The notes under the pieces: model-generated
What the model was told of the DNA's origin: nothing
The model's database searches: none
What the model saw: the letters and a program-made list of their open reading frames with translations, nothing else
Position numbers and translations under genes: made by a program
Source of the DNA: Mycteria americana
Taxonomy: Eukaryota > Chordata > Aves > Ciconiiformes > Ciconiidae
Assembly: GCF_035582795.1 (NCBI RefSeq)
Contig: NC_134368.1
Coordinates: 11,619,501-11,683,500 of the forward strand
DNA length: 64,000 nt
Reading direction: 5' to 3'
Shown here: positions 54,101-61,064 of the stretch, one piece after another
Numbering within the stretch: position 1 is the stretch's first letter
Layout: the number at the start of each line of letters is the position of its first letter

Positions 54101-54107
54101 TAGTTGA
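12042..54107 (+). CDS. HGFAC: Hepatocyte growth factor activator (14 coding exons, 583 aa)
   Basis: Secreted serine protease (S1 family) that cleaves single-chain pro-HGF to the active two-chain form. Fourteen exons with GT-AG borders join in frame. Domains by residue: signal peptide 1-20; short linker to 40; fibronectin type II 41-97 (4 Cys); EGF 98-135 (6 Cys); fibronectin type I 136-179 (4 Cys); EGF 180-216 (6 Cys); kringle about 220-303 (6 Cys); linker with Cys326 and basic GRRHKKR; protease from Ile340. Activation should follow Arg339 (VRPR|IVGG). Catalytic residues are His379, Asp429 and Ser530, with Asp524 in the S1 pocket giving Arg/Lys specificity. Possible N-glycosylation sites are Asn400 and Asn478. 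Human HGFAC is 655 aa; the difference lies mainly in a shorter linker before the type II domain. The paralogue F12 shares the domain order, but the HKKR linker, protease sequence and DOK7 neighbour point to HGFAC. Confidence 0.95.
12108..15488 (+). other. HGFAC introns 1 and 2
   Basis: Intron 1 is 12108-13649 and intron 2 is 13705-15488. I see no recognisable repeat or RNA gene. The human protein has a longer linker before the type II domain, so a further small exon could hide here, but I found no convincing candidate. Confidence 0.6.
13650..13704 (+). CDS. HGFAC: HGFAC exon 2: N-terminal linker
   Basis: Residues 23-40 plus one base. The acceptor is strong (long T-rich tract then TTTGTAG). 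The donor CAAG|GTACAA is weaker. The sequence is basic and His/Ser/Gly-rich with no domain. It ends in phase 1, which fits the next exon. This is the least certain exon by protein similarity, but frame and splice sites agree. Confidence 0.75.
15489..15585 (+). CDS. HGFAC: HGFAC exon 3: fibronectin type II, first half
   Basis: Starts [17 protein letters not shown], the classic type II opening, and carries the first two cysteines. It ends in phase 2, splitting a Trp codon before GTAAGT. Confidence 0.93.
15586..21203 (+). other. HGFAC intron 3
   Basis: A 5.6 kb intron. Apart from the MIR-like element near 20.3-20.5 kb I see nothing in it. A long minus-strand open frame at 18034-18768 has no recognisable domain and is treated as chance. 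Confidence 0.6.
20315..20505 (+). repeat. Degraded MIR/CORE-type SINE
   Basis: The order of blocks fits a tRNA-derived MIR-type SINE: GGTTAGGGAGGATG, then a box-B-like GGTTCAGCCTCGGTTCAGGC, then CTGTGTGGCCTCGGGGAAG, then CTCTGCAAATGGAGAATAGC, then GGAGCGCTATGAGC. These follow the usual SINE blocks for 'tgtgaccttgggcaag' and 'ctgtaaaatggggataat'. Identity is low, so it is old. Confidence 0.55.
21204..21277 (+). CDS. HGFAC: HGFAC exon 4: fibronectin type II, second half
   Basis: Completes the domain with [17 protein letters not shown], carrying cysteines 3 and 4. The acceptor is TTCTTTCCAG and the donor CTCGG|GTAAGG, ending in phase 1. Confidence 0.93.
21278..27414 (+). other. HGFAC introns 4 and 5
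   Basis: Intron 4 is 21278-26232 and intron 5 is 26347-27414. A short alternating AT tract lies near 24165-24187. I see no further exon or recognisable element. Confidence 0.6.
26233..26346 (+). CDS. HGFAC: HGFAC exon 5: first EGF-like domain
   Basis: One complete phase 1-1 EGF exon with six cysteines. It begins [14 protein letters not shown] and ends [12 protein letters not shown]. There is no Asn/Asp hydroxylation-type calcium-binding signature that I can see. Confidence 0.95.
   Translation: MTAQTTLAKTEGPVPTLMATGCTTVPVPRNSRARTVR
27415..27546 (+). CDS. HGFAC: HGFAC exon 6: fibronectin type I domain
   Basis: A phase 1-1 exon with four cysteines in the type I pattern: [16 protein letters not shown], then [11 protein letters not shown]. 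This finger module separates the two EGF domains, as in HGFAC and F12. Confidence 0.94.
28370..28490 (-). repeat. Degraded MIR-like SINE in HGFAC intron 6
   Basis: The + strand reads TTATTCCCACCTTACACAAT, then GGAAACTAAAGCAAGGAGAG, then a segment with GGCGGAGTTGGGAAAT. This is the reverse-complement order of a MIR-type element (the 'cccattttacagatgaggaaactgaggc' part). It is very diverged. The rest of intron 6 (27547-28918) shows nothing recognisable. Confidence 0.45.
28919..29029 (+). CDS. HGFAC: HGFAC exon 7: second EGF-like domain
   Basis: A complete phase 1-1 EGF exon with six cysteines ([12 protein letters not shown] ... [12 protein letters not shown]). The donor is ATTG|GTAAGT. The intron that follows is the longest of the gene and carries the mitochondrial insertion. 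Confidence 0.95.
31655..31668 (+). repeat. Homopolymer C14
   Basis: Fourteen consecutive C on the + strand. This is a simple run, likely length-variable and hard to sequence. Confidence 0.95.
32395..32800 (-). pseudogene. Second cytochrome b fragment (internal part)
   Basis: On the minus strand TCTACCACGGCTCCTATCTG, then TTCAAAGAAACATAAAATGT, matches the cytochrome b YYGSYLYKETWN region. Upstream, CACCTGCACAAACGCTTATT fits the AHTCRNVQYG region. Downstream, AATGAAGCTAAATATTTCTG fits the PWGQMSFWG region and TTCATTGCTTCCTCACATTT the following helix. It covers roughly codons 70-215 and differs clearly from the other copy at 34.2-35.3 kb. Confidence 0.75.
32818..32869 (+). pseudogene. Probable mitochondrial tRNA-Glu remnant
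   Basis: Immediately upstream of ND6 on the same strand, where tRNA-Glu is expected. GTTTCTGTGGTTGAAAG resembles the acceptor and D-arm start, and ATTGTATTCACACGAT could be the anticodon arm with TTC. Its reverse complement also resembles the gene, so the call leans on position. Confidence 0.45.
32870..33340 (+). pseudogene. Mitochondrial ND6 pseudogene
   Basis: The + strand has the ND6-specific G/T-rich text in order: TTTTTGGGTGTGGGTTGTTA, AAATTTGGGGGTTTCATTTG, TTTATTGGAGGGTATGTTAG, CCAAGCCTTTTCCTGAAAC, and near the end AATGTTCTTGATGGCTAGC with GGGGTTTATTTCTGGCCCG. It corresponds to the VSLGVSFVSL, YLGGMLVVFVYS and DPFPE blocks and the C-terminal part. In-frame stops and shifts are present. 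Length is about 470 bases against about 520 when intact. Confidence 0.85.
33341..33988. other. Unassigned stretch inside the NUMT
   Basis: About 650 bases between tRNA-Pro and the ND6 C-terminal end, which are adjacent in the usual bird mitochondrial order. The minus strand remains A/C-rich, like the light strand of mitochondrial DNA. I could not match it to a mitochondrial protein gene. It may be decayed control region or a later insertion. Confidence 0.5.
33989..34063 (+). pseudogene. Mitochondrial tRNA-Pro pseudogene
   Basis: The sense strand is +, opposite to cytochrome b, as in mitochondria. It starts TTAGAAAAGG and ends AACCTTTTCTTCTGA. The anticodon arm CAGCCCTGGAGGCTG keeps a 4-bp stem and a 7-base loop with TGG (Pro). 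Confidence 0.72.
34071..34142 (-). pseudogene. Mitochondrial tRNA-Thr pseudogene
   Basis: Directly after the cytochrome b end on the minus strand: ATTCTAGTAGATTATAGAAT, then AACATTGGT ... AAACCAAAAAGTTAAGACTC and a closing CTTCTTCTCA. This matches bird tRNA-Thr (CTCTAGTAGTTTAT...ACATTGGTCTTGTAAACC) with gaps around the anticodon loop. Confidence 0.7.
34152..35262 (-). pseudogene. Mitochondrial cytochrome b pseudogene, near full length
   Basis: Read on the minus strand across several frames. Near the start, GTGCCCACAAACATCTGAAAA resembles the usual MAPNIRK opening. Then come [98 protein letters not shown] and the C-terminal ILENKKLNN. These follow cytochrome b in order from N- to C-terminus. 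Length is about 1111 bases against 1143 for the intact gene. Frameshifts and stops are frequent. Confidence 0.85.
41576..41750 (+). CDS. HGFAC: HGFAC exon 8: kringle, first part
   Basis: Begins [17 protein letters not shown] and carries the first three kringle cysteines, including [11 protein letters not shown]. It ends in phase 2 within an Arg codon (TGCAG|GTGAGA). Confidence 0.95.
42634..42655. repeat. GCAT tetranucleotide array
   Basis: About five and a half tandem GCAT units. The unit is its own reverse complement when shifted, so the array can form a hairpin on either strand. Confidence 0.9.
44005..44090 (+). CDS. HGFAC: HGFAC exon 9: kringle, second part
   Basis: Completes the kringle with [13 protein letters not shown] and ends EYCDIPSC, giving cysteines 4-6. 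The acidic DDDD run precedes the conserved PWCY. The exon ends in phase 1. Confidence 0.94.
45043..45283 (+). CDS. HGFAC: HGFAC exon 10: linker, activation site and catalytic His
   Basis: Encodes residues 304-383. Order: linker, Cys326 (expected to tie light and heavy chains), basic GRRHKKR, cleavage site VRPR|IVGG, then WVVSAAHC with catalytic His379. The acceptor is TTTATATCTCAG and the donor AACAG|GTAAAC, phase 2. Confidence 0.95.
47893..48032 (+). CDS. HGFAC: HGFAC exon 11: protease, catalytic Asp
   Basis: Encodes [20 protein letters not shown], very close to the family, and ends with NPTEHDI, where catalytic Asp429 lies. NRT at residue 400 is a possible glycosylation site. Confidence 0.95.
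48335..48465 (+). mobile_element. Ancient CR1-like LINE 3' end
   Basis: The text GCAGGAATTACTTGGTAAAA, then TTCTATTGTCTGTATTGTAT, then AGGATCTGACTAGATGAATA, then TAATAGCCCCATCTGCTCC follows the 3' end of old reptile-type CR1 elements (ggaattactgggtgaaattctatggcctg ... gactagatgatcataatggtcccttctggcc). It is far more diverged than the CR1 at 62.8-63.5 kb. Confidence 0.6.
50184..50324 (+). CDS. HGFAC: HGFAC exon 12: protease core
   Basis: Residues 431-477. Contains ALIKLKKNG right after the catalytic Asp, then [11 protein letters not shown] and CQISGWGH. Phase 1 on both sides. Confidence 0.95.
51319..51467 (+). CDS. HGFAC: HGFAC exon 13: protease, S1-pocket Asp
   Basis: Residues 478-527, from [17 protein letters not shown] to [16 protein letters not shown]. 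Asp524, six residues before the catalytic Ser, sets specificity for basic P1 residues. It ends in phase 0 (CAG|GTAAAG). Confidence 0.95.
53937..54107 (+). CDS. HGFAC: HGFAC exon 14: catalytic Ser and C-terminus
   Basis: Starts [11 protein letters not shown] with catalytic Ser530, then [11 protein letters not shown] and [15 protein letters not shown]. It ends at TGA (54105-54107) after a short tail, PHKTS. Confidence 0.96.
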   Translation, partial: GDSGGPLACEKNEISYLYGVISWGDGCGRVNKPGVYTRITNYVNWINEKIAPHKTS

Positions 54108-57100
54108 ACAGTTAAATATGCTAACATTTGAAGCAGTGTTCAGGAGTCTTTTGGTTTCATTAAAGTAGCATAAAGCTAGTATGAAAACTGTCATGGTAAT
54201 TCTTAGCAATTCCAAAACAGACCACCAAAAGTAGGCCTACTCCATCTGATGTCAGCATCCTTGATCTAGAATTTTAGGGCTGTGGATTGCTCAATATACG
54301 AGACTGTCTTTATTTGGCTTAATACAACAAACATGTTGAGACAGTGCACCAAAACCTACAAATGTTTGTCTGCTTGGTGGATGACATAAAAAGTTGTTTG
54401 AATGTGTTTGTGCAGTTTCTGGTGGAGTGGTCATCCCCCAAACCAACTTGTAACAACATTGTCCTTGTATTCTCAGGTGAAATAAAGAATAAACAAAAGG
54501 AGCACCAAAAATGAAATTCTTCCCCCCCCAGAAGTGATCTCTTGAAGTTCAGGTCAAGAGACACGAGCAGAGCAGGGTGGATGAAGCTGCTCCTCAGCTA
54601 ACTGCAACAAACCAGTTCTGGGGAAAAAAATGAGGGTTTAGGTTTTGATTCAACCAAACGTGTAAGCACGTTTTTATGTTCCCCTGACATAAAATTAGGA
54701 ACATCCTTCAGAGCTCTGCTGAATCTGGTGTGCAATTTTCCAGCAAGGTTAATAAAAAACCTCTTGAGAGCACAAAGTTTCTTGCTGAAAAATGTTGGAA
54801 GTAATTGCATCTGACTTCAGGCTGATGCAGTTAGGACTCTTGCAGACTGTGAGCTGCTCCTCACCCTGCGGATAGCAGTGGAAACACTTCACCTTGATGA
54901 TAAATGCCTAAACGTTTCTTAAATTTGACAGTGTTTTGAAGATGCCTTAGATTTTGTACTAACAAGTTGTTCAACTGTTTAGATAATTCAGAAAGGAGGT
55001 TTCTGTTAACAGAGTTTTAAACTGGATGGCTTGGGGAGCAGCTTGACATTTTCCTTGGGAGTTGGTGATATCATAAACCACAGGCTTTGCTGTCATGGTC
55101 TATGGAATTGTTATGGGAACACTCAAAGAAATTATTACAATATATAACTGTTCAGAGGCTGTGGGCTCAGCTAAGTAACCAAAAAAGGCAGAAAATGATT
55201 AAACAAAAAAAATCTAGTCTGATACATAAGAATGGAAAATTACAACTTTTTTTTAATACAGAGAACCTTTAGCCATGTCAGATGTGTACATTTGGAAGTG
55301 TTGATGCGAAATGTATTTCTTCTCTGATAGTGAATGTTTTTGAATTCTCTTAAGTGTTTCAGCAAAGCTGTGCTTTAAGATATAGATTTTTAAAGTGGTA
55401 CCTGGATACTCAGATAAGTGTTTTGTTTTACAGTACTGGCAGTGTCTTTATGGGTTTCTTAGTTGTGGTGAATGATTTTGGCAGTTAAAAGAAACTTTGT
55501 AAGGAAAAATAACCAAAACCTGAATTTGTGTAAGTACAAATATATAACAATGCTAATCTAGATAAATGATGTAAGCTGTTTAATAAAAATGTTTACCCCT
55601 GTTTCTTGGACTTAGTCTGTTATGTATGAAGTCATAATTAAATCTTTGAATCCCTCTGTAGGTTCTTAAACATGTTGAGAGCTGGTGGAAAAATGAAATA
55701 ACACTTCTCTGTGCTGGAAGGCATCTGAAAAGCCTTGCATAAGGATCAATTTCAGCTGGTGGTGCTCCCAGTTTTATATGTGTCGCACAAAATTTCCAGT
55801 AGGCAGATGTAAAAGCTTAGATACAATTTTCAGCTATGAATGCTGTGAATACTAAGATCAAAGTCTTTAGTTTGTTTTTCTGAAGCACTAAACACTAGCT
55901 TAAAGAACTGAGATCCACCTCTGGGGTCTTGATTCCAAAACAAGCTGAAGACTCTTGTTGCCTGGGTTTGCCTTTCTGGCCGTTTGCGGTATGAGTCTGG
56001 CTTGCTTAACTCCGTGAAATGACTGCGACTGTGTAACAAGACTAACTGTACCTGCTGCTGAAAGACAAGTACTAAATCAGCATGAAGGAACTATTTGCTC
56101 TCCTTTGGAAGGGATTCATTTGGAACAGGTTTCCACACAAAGCTTATGCCATTCTGAATGTCCGTATATGTCCTGTGACTCCAGTTTCACTTTGAAATTA
56201 ATATCCATCCACGCTGTGCATGCTTTTAATCTGGTAGTTTCATGTTATATATATTCTCTCAGTCCTCCCTTGCTGCAAAGAAGGTGGCTGTTTGATAGGA
56301 AAGGTGTTAGACTGGTGTTTCTGACAATTTGTGCAGAGTTTTTTAGCCGTCCTGTTTTCAAAATCTATCCTGCTTATATCGGTATATAGCAGCACCAATA
56401 CAATCAATCAAACATTTTTTTTAAAAATATATTGAATGTCCACAAGTGAAATTTTCTGCCCTCAGCGGTCTAAATGACAAATCTTCAGTCAATACTGTCA
56501 TACTTTCAATGCATTAAAGTTACTTTGTGGCTTTCAAAGCAGCCTGTTTGTCTATTGTTACTGCATTGATTTGGTGGAACTAAATTTTGTCATTTGAGCA
56601 TCTGAGGTATGGTGACTAGCACTGTATTAAATCCACAAACCCAGACTAGGGGTGGCAAGGAAAGGTCCAGGTCAAGTGAGAGGTCCTTGCCTGACCTCTC
56701 ACACCCCTGACGTTGGTCACATTCCTATGGGACACTCCGGCACCTTCTGCCTCCTGCCTTTCTGTTGAGCATTACCCCATGGAAACTCATCCTCCATATT
56801 TTTCTCCTCCCTTTAAGCGCTCATCCCTTTGGTTAAAACGCAAATCCAACTTAAACTTATTCGTGAACTTGTATCTGATATTTTTCCTAACATTTATTTT
56901 GAAATTGGATTAGAATGCAAAGCCCGTTGAACAAACACGTCCCTAAATCATTATGAAACACACTTAAAGATGGTTTTATTAAATTATACGTTATTCCATG
57001 CAAACTGACCAATTCAAAGGGAAGAAATAAATGCAAACATCTAAAAAACCCTTCTATTATGCTATTGAAAGAAAAATGTGCTGTGGTGCTGTTTAAAAAA

Positions 57101-57400
57101 AGCTGAAGAACTAATTACCATCAAATAAGATGCAGTAGGAGTATTTTTAGAATAATGGACTCTAATTAGTCCATTGCTCATTGAAATACATCTGAGGACA
57201 TCATTAACACATCTTATTCTATTAATTGTAGCTGCTCTGGGTTTGCTGTAAGTGGGGTTATCTGGTGACAGTTGCATTGCAAAGAAGAAAAAAAAAAAAG
57301 GGGTATTTTTATCTGGGGTAGTTGGCTGTACGTCTCCTGGGAGCCAAGGGAAGCAGTAATTACAGGTTTTGAAGGAGAAATTTGGGCGTTATAAGGAAGC
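54108..57400 (+). other. HGFAC 3' UTR and HGFAC-DOK7 intergenic region
   Basis: The HGFAC 3' untranslated region must start here. AATAAA signals occur at 54481-54486 and 54488-54493, giving a tail of about 400 bases, and again at 55582-55587. I cannot tell which is used. From about 55.6 kb to the CpG island I see no gene or recognisable repeat. Confidence 0.6.
54481..54493 (+). terminator. Likely HGFAC polyadenylation signals
   Basis: Two AATAAA hexamers (54481 and 54488), 374-386 bases after the stop codon. They are the first canonical signals downstream of the stop that I noticed. Use is inferred, not shown. Confidence 0.55.
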
Positions 57401-57949
57401 CGCTGGTTCGGGGGAGGGAGGAAGGGGGCGTTCCGGCCCGCCGGCGCCAGGCCCCGCTCCGCGGAGACGGAGGGCGAAGGCACTCCGGTCCGGGCTTTCC
57501 CGCCGCCCCCGGCCGCAGGCTGCCTCGGCGGTCAGTTGCAAAGCCCGGAGCGGGATCGGGGGGGCCGGAGCTCGGCGCCTCCCGGGGTCGCGCCCGGAGG
57601 AGATCCGCTGAGGCGGCCCGCGCGGGGCTGCCGCCCCCCGGGTGCCCCGGCTCGCGCCTCCCGCTACCGACACCCTGGAGAAAAAAATAATTAAAAAAAC
57701 CGCAACGCCACAATAAAACACATGAATAAAGAACCAGCGGAAAGCTTCCCGGGACCCCCTTTCCCCTCAGCCGGAGCCGCCCCGGCCCCTGCCTGTCCCC
57801 CTGCCCGGTGGGGCGGGGGGCGCCGGGGAGGGCCGGGCCGCGCTGGCCGCTCGCCCGCGTCGCTGCCTGTGCCTGTGCGGGGCCCTAATAAAGCTATTTT
57901 GAAAGTGACCCCTCGGCCAGAGCGCGGGGAGGGAGCAGCGAGCCGGGCG

Positions 57950-57955
57950 CAGCTG
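57950..57955 (+). promoter_or_regulatory. E-box CAGCTG next to the DOK7 start
   Basis: CAGCTG is the E-box form preferred by myogenic bHLH factors and lies 20 bases before the ATG. DOK7 is expressed in muscle, so the site is plausible, but a single 6-mer is weak evidence and it may be inside the 5' UTR. Confidence 0.35.
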
Positions 57956-57974
57956 TCCGGAATCATGACTGAAG

Positions 57975-58028
57975 ATGACGGATTCCGTGGTGGTGGAGGG
58001 TCACGTCAAGTTGAGAGATGGAAAAAAG
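57975..58028 (+). CDS. DOK7: DOK7 exon 1
   Basis: Eighteen codons, MTDSVVVEGHVKLRDGKK, start of the PH domain. A at -3 gives a good start context. The donor is AAG|GTCCCC, weak after the GT but at the expected position, with a GC-rich intron of only 149 bases following. Confidence 0.93.
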
Positions 58029-61013
58029 GTCCCCGCTCCCGGCGCCCCTTCGGCCCGGCCCCGCGGCGGGCCGGGGCCAGGGGTCTCCGACCGACGCCCC
58101 CCTCCCCAGGAGGGGAGAGAGCCCGCTCTTCCCTCCTCCGGCCCTGGCTAACTCTCTCCTTTTGCCTCTCGTTGCAGTGGAAGAGTAGGTGGCTGGTGTT
58201 GCGCAAGCCCTCCCCGGTGGCAGGTAAGAGGGGGGCCCGTTCTGTGAGGGGGAGGCAGGCGCCGGGCGTCCCTCCCTCCTCCGCCCGGCGCTGCGGGGAC
58301 AGGGTTTGGGGGCCCGGGGGCAGGGGGTTTGCAGGGCTCCCTTCGAGGCCAGCTGCCGCTGGAGATCACCCTCGGTGGGGCTCTTCTCTAGCCGTCGCTG
58401 CTCCTTCCTCTTTGTTGTTTTTTTTTTTTTATTTTTATTTTTATTCAGGGGAGGGGGGAATAAATTATCTGGCAACGGACCAGGTGGCCAAAAGGAGGAG
58501 GCGGCTATTCCCGGAGTCCCCCCCGAGGTGTAAAGAACGCGGGGGCGAGGGGAGAGCGCGGAGAGGAGCTGCCGGGCTTCGCGTCTCCTCACGGCCTCGG
58601 GCTGGCGGCCCTTGACGGCTCGGGACGGCTTTTTCCCCGGCGGAGGCCGCGGGCGGCTGGCGGGGCGGTTGTAGGCCCAGGGGCTGCGGCAGCCTGGGCG
58701 GTGACGCTGAGATCCTCGGCCGGCGCCCGGCTGTAGCGTTTGTCCGTCGGGCTGCCCCCGGTGCCCGTGCGCCGTGTCCGGTGTCGGAGCGAGGGTTTTA
58801 AGTAGCTGAATATCAAGCACTGCCTAAAGCCATCGGGAAAGGTGACTTTTCAAGGCGCAGCTATTTGGTTTTGGTTCCTGTTTAAAAATGCTTTTTTTTT
58901 TTTTAAAATTATTCTTTCTTCAGGGCAATTGGTGGCTGTAAAAAAAGCTGGCATTGTAAGCTCGGTAGTTATTCTTGATCAGTGTTTTGACATAAAATAT
59001 CACTTCAATTTAAAAATAAAATGACATTTTGAATTAAAAAAATCACTTCCATGCTTCTGAAGGGGAAATTGAAAACGTTGTTCAGAGTTGATGTTTCACT
59101 GCTGGAGAAGGAAAAGTAGGTTTCAGGTTTCCCCATTGCTTCCTAACAGGGAAAAACACTTGGGCCCAAAGGTATATCTTTCCAGGGCTAAATGTTGCCT
59201 ACGCTTAGAAAATGTGAACCTGCATTGCTGCAGAATGGATTATGGCATGTTTTCTAGGTTGTTGGTGGTAGACTGAAGGTTTCTTAGCAATTGAAGCTCT
59301 TCAGACCTAACTCTGTTACTTGAGTTGTTGCAGTTGTGTGTTAGTGTCTTAAATGCCTGTATCTTGGCTGAATCTGTTAAACGTCTCTGTGCGAATGGCA
59401 TTTGTTGATCCTAGAGCTAGTATCTAGACATGTGAATATGGCCTGGATTTCTAACATGAGTAAGCCAAATCTGAAGGGGAAAATGAGGGAGCTTGATTTG
59501 GAAACTTAGTGACCGATAATGTAGCTTATTCATCAAAACTAGTATTTTTATTCTAGCTAAATTAGCCAGGTTTACCAGAAAAAGCCCCCAGTGATTTGCT
59601 TTTCTTGGTCTGTAAACCATAGCTGTTCTTTCTTCAGACACACAACTGTATCATGCAGAATGCTTAAATAGCATAGTTGCAGCTGTTTTTGCTAACAGGT
59701 GCATGAAAACAATTGGGAGTCCATGCAAAGCTCCACTTTAGTTAGCAGACGGTTCAGTCTTTCAGTCATTTTTCACCTCTTTGGAGATTTGCCAGTCCTT
59801 TGCCCATCTGAGAGCCACAAGGCACCTCGCCAGGGCTCAGAGCACCACACCCCAACATTCATAAAATGGTGCATAGCGGGCTTTCTCCTTTGTGGTATGT
59901 AGGTCAGCTTAAGCTGTGGATGTTGCAACTTTGATATTGACCATTAGTTTCATTTACAACTGAGTGCTGTGTGATAGGAAGGGAACCTGGGGGAAGAGGA
60001 GTGCTCTTACTATAAACGCAAAAGGTGGGAGAGGTCTCTCCTCTTTTTCTTGTCTTTTGGGTTTGCTTGTGAAATGTGCTTTTCCCATGAGACCATGGCA
60101 CTTGAATTACTTTCTTCCGGTGCATAGTTACTGTGTAATAAACACCTCTAGGAAGGGGTTAAAAACAAATGGTGACACAAGCAAATATTTAAAAAAAAAA
60201 AAAAAGGTGTGGCACATAATGATTATTTAGCAGTGGCTACTGTGTAACATTTAGCTAGGAAACCTGAGCTGACACTAACAATCTGGCAGTGCAGTCTGCT
60301 CGCCATTTAGTAGTTGAGTAATCTGTGAACTACTGTAAGAATTTCATTTGTGGTTCAGTATGTTCTAATGGAAATAGAGATGACAATAGCCTCTCAGTCC
60401 TTAGTGTTTGTAATGTGAACAGCTATCATAGTGTAACTCCTAACGTTCAGAATTAATGAGTTGGTCCTTTCCAGACTTGGGAGAGTATCTGAAAAACCCC
60501 TGGATTTTTGAAAAGTAAAATAGGAAAGACTTTTTACTTGCCTCCTTGTTTCTGAGCCTGCAGATTACCCTTGAAACATGCCTGCAATGTTTGCTCCCTG
60601 AAAACAAGGACTGCAAAGTACCTGGGGGGGGGGGGTGGGAAAAGGAAACTGAGTTCTTACATTGACTTGGTCAGACTGACCCTGCAGTTGTCTAAAACAC
60701 CTTTGTATTGCAGCAGAGTACTGAGAAATGTGTTATATTCTATGTTCTGCCTCATCATCTCTGACAGTTTTGCTTCTTTTAGACTGTTTGCTCATGCTGG
60801 TGTACAAGGATAAATCTGAACGAGCGAAAGGGCATAAGGAGAGGAGCAGCATGACCTTAGAAGACATCTGTGGCTTGGATCCCGGGCTCTCCTATGAGGG
60901 CTTGAATCACACGCTTGCAATCATCTGTCTCTCTCAAGTTGTGATGCTGGGATTTGAGAACAAGGAAACAATGTATGCGTGGGATGTACGAATCCGCTAC
61001 AGTTTGGGGGAAG
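57975..61013 (+). CDS. DOK7: Docking protein 7, N-terminal part (exons 1-3; gene continues past the window)
   Basis: DOK7 binds and activates the receptor kinase MuSK at the neuromuscular junction and is needed for acetylcholine-receptor clustering. Three exons join in frame to give 110 residues. Key text: MTDSVVVEGHVKLRDGKK, WKSRWLVLRKPSPVADCLL, LMLVYKDKSERAKG, SSMTLEDICGLDPGL, then LGFENKETMYAWDVRIRY. This is the PH domain, which binds membrane phosphoinositides and takes part in dimerisation. Exon ends fall at coding bases 54, 100 and 331, the same positions as in human DOK7. The PTB domain and the Tyr-rich C-terminal part are encoded to the right of the window. The start chosen gives the family N-terminus; an ATG 10 bases upstream is out of frame. 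Confidence 0.95.
58178..58223 (+). CDS. DOK7: DOK7 exon 2
   Basis: Fifteen codons plus one base: WKSRWLVLRKPSPVA. The acceptor is CTCTCGTTGCAG and the donor GCAG|GTAAGA. Small size (46 bases) and phase 1 end match the human exon. Confidence 0.95.
58224..60782 (+). other. DOK7 intron 2
   Basis: A 2.6 kb intron. The first 560 bases are the tail of the CpG island, the rest is AT-rich. It contains a short A run near 60190-60206 and a G12 run at 60624-60635. No other element is recognised. Confidence 0.7.
60624..60635 (+). repeat. Homopolymer G12
   Basis: Twelve G, then TGGG, 147 bases before DOK7 exon 3. On the RNA-sense strand this can form a quadruplex. Confidence 0.92.
60783..61013 (+). CDS. 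DOK7: DOK7 exon 3
   Basis: 231 bases, phase 1-1, encoding residues 34-110 of the PH domain, ending RIRYSLGE. The acceptor is TTGCTTCTTTTAG and the donor GGAAG|GTAACC. G-runs lie in both flanking introns. Confidence 0.95.
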
Positions 61014-61043
61014 GTAACCTTTGTCTTCTCACACCTTTTTTTT

Positions 61044-61064
61044 GGGGGGGGGGGGGAGGGGGGG
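61044..61064 (+). repeat. G13-A-G7 tract
   Basis: A run of 13 G, one A and 7 G beginning 31 bases after the donor of DOK7 exon 3. It is a strong potential quadruplex in the pre-mRNA, close to the splice site. Confidence 0.92.

Larger units (their letters stand above)
57405..58790. promoter_or_regulatory. CpG island over the DOK7 promoter, exons 1-2
   Basis: The base composition changes sharply to GC-rich with many CG dinucleotides from about 57.4 kb to 58.8 kb, while both flanks are AT-rich and CpG-poor. It covers the presumed DOK7 start, both first exons and the short first intron. A T-rich stretch interrupts it near 58419-58446. The transcription start is not determined. Confidence 0.85.

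Noticed and set aside
57965-57967. ATG at 57965 as the DOK7 start
   Set aside because: It is out of frame with the conserved PH-domain text. The ATG at 57975 gives the family N-terminus and keeps the known exon lengths.
57722-58615. 297-codon open frame on + across the CpG island (and a 285-codon frame on -, 57963-58820)
   Set aside because: Pro/Arg/Gly-rich frames caused by high GC content. The real DOK7 exons 1 and 2 use another frame and have proper splice sites.
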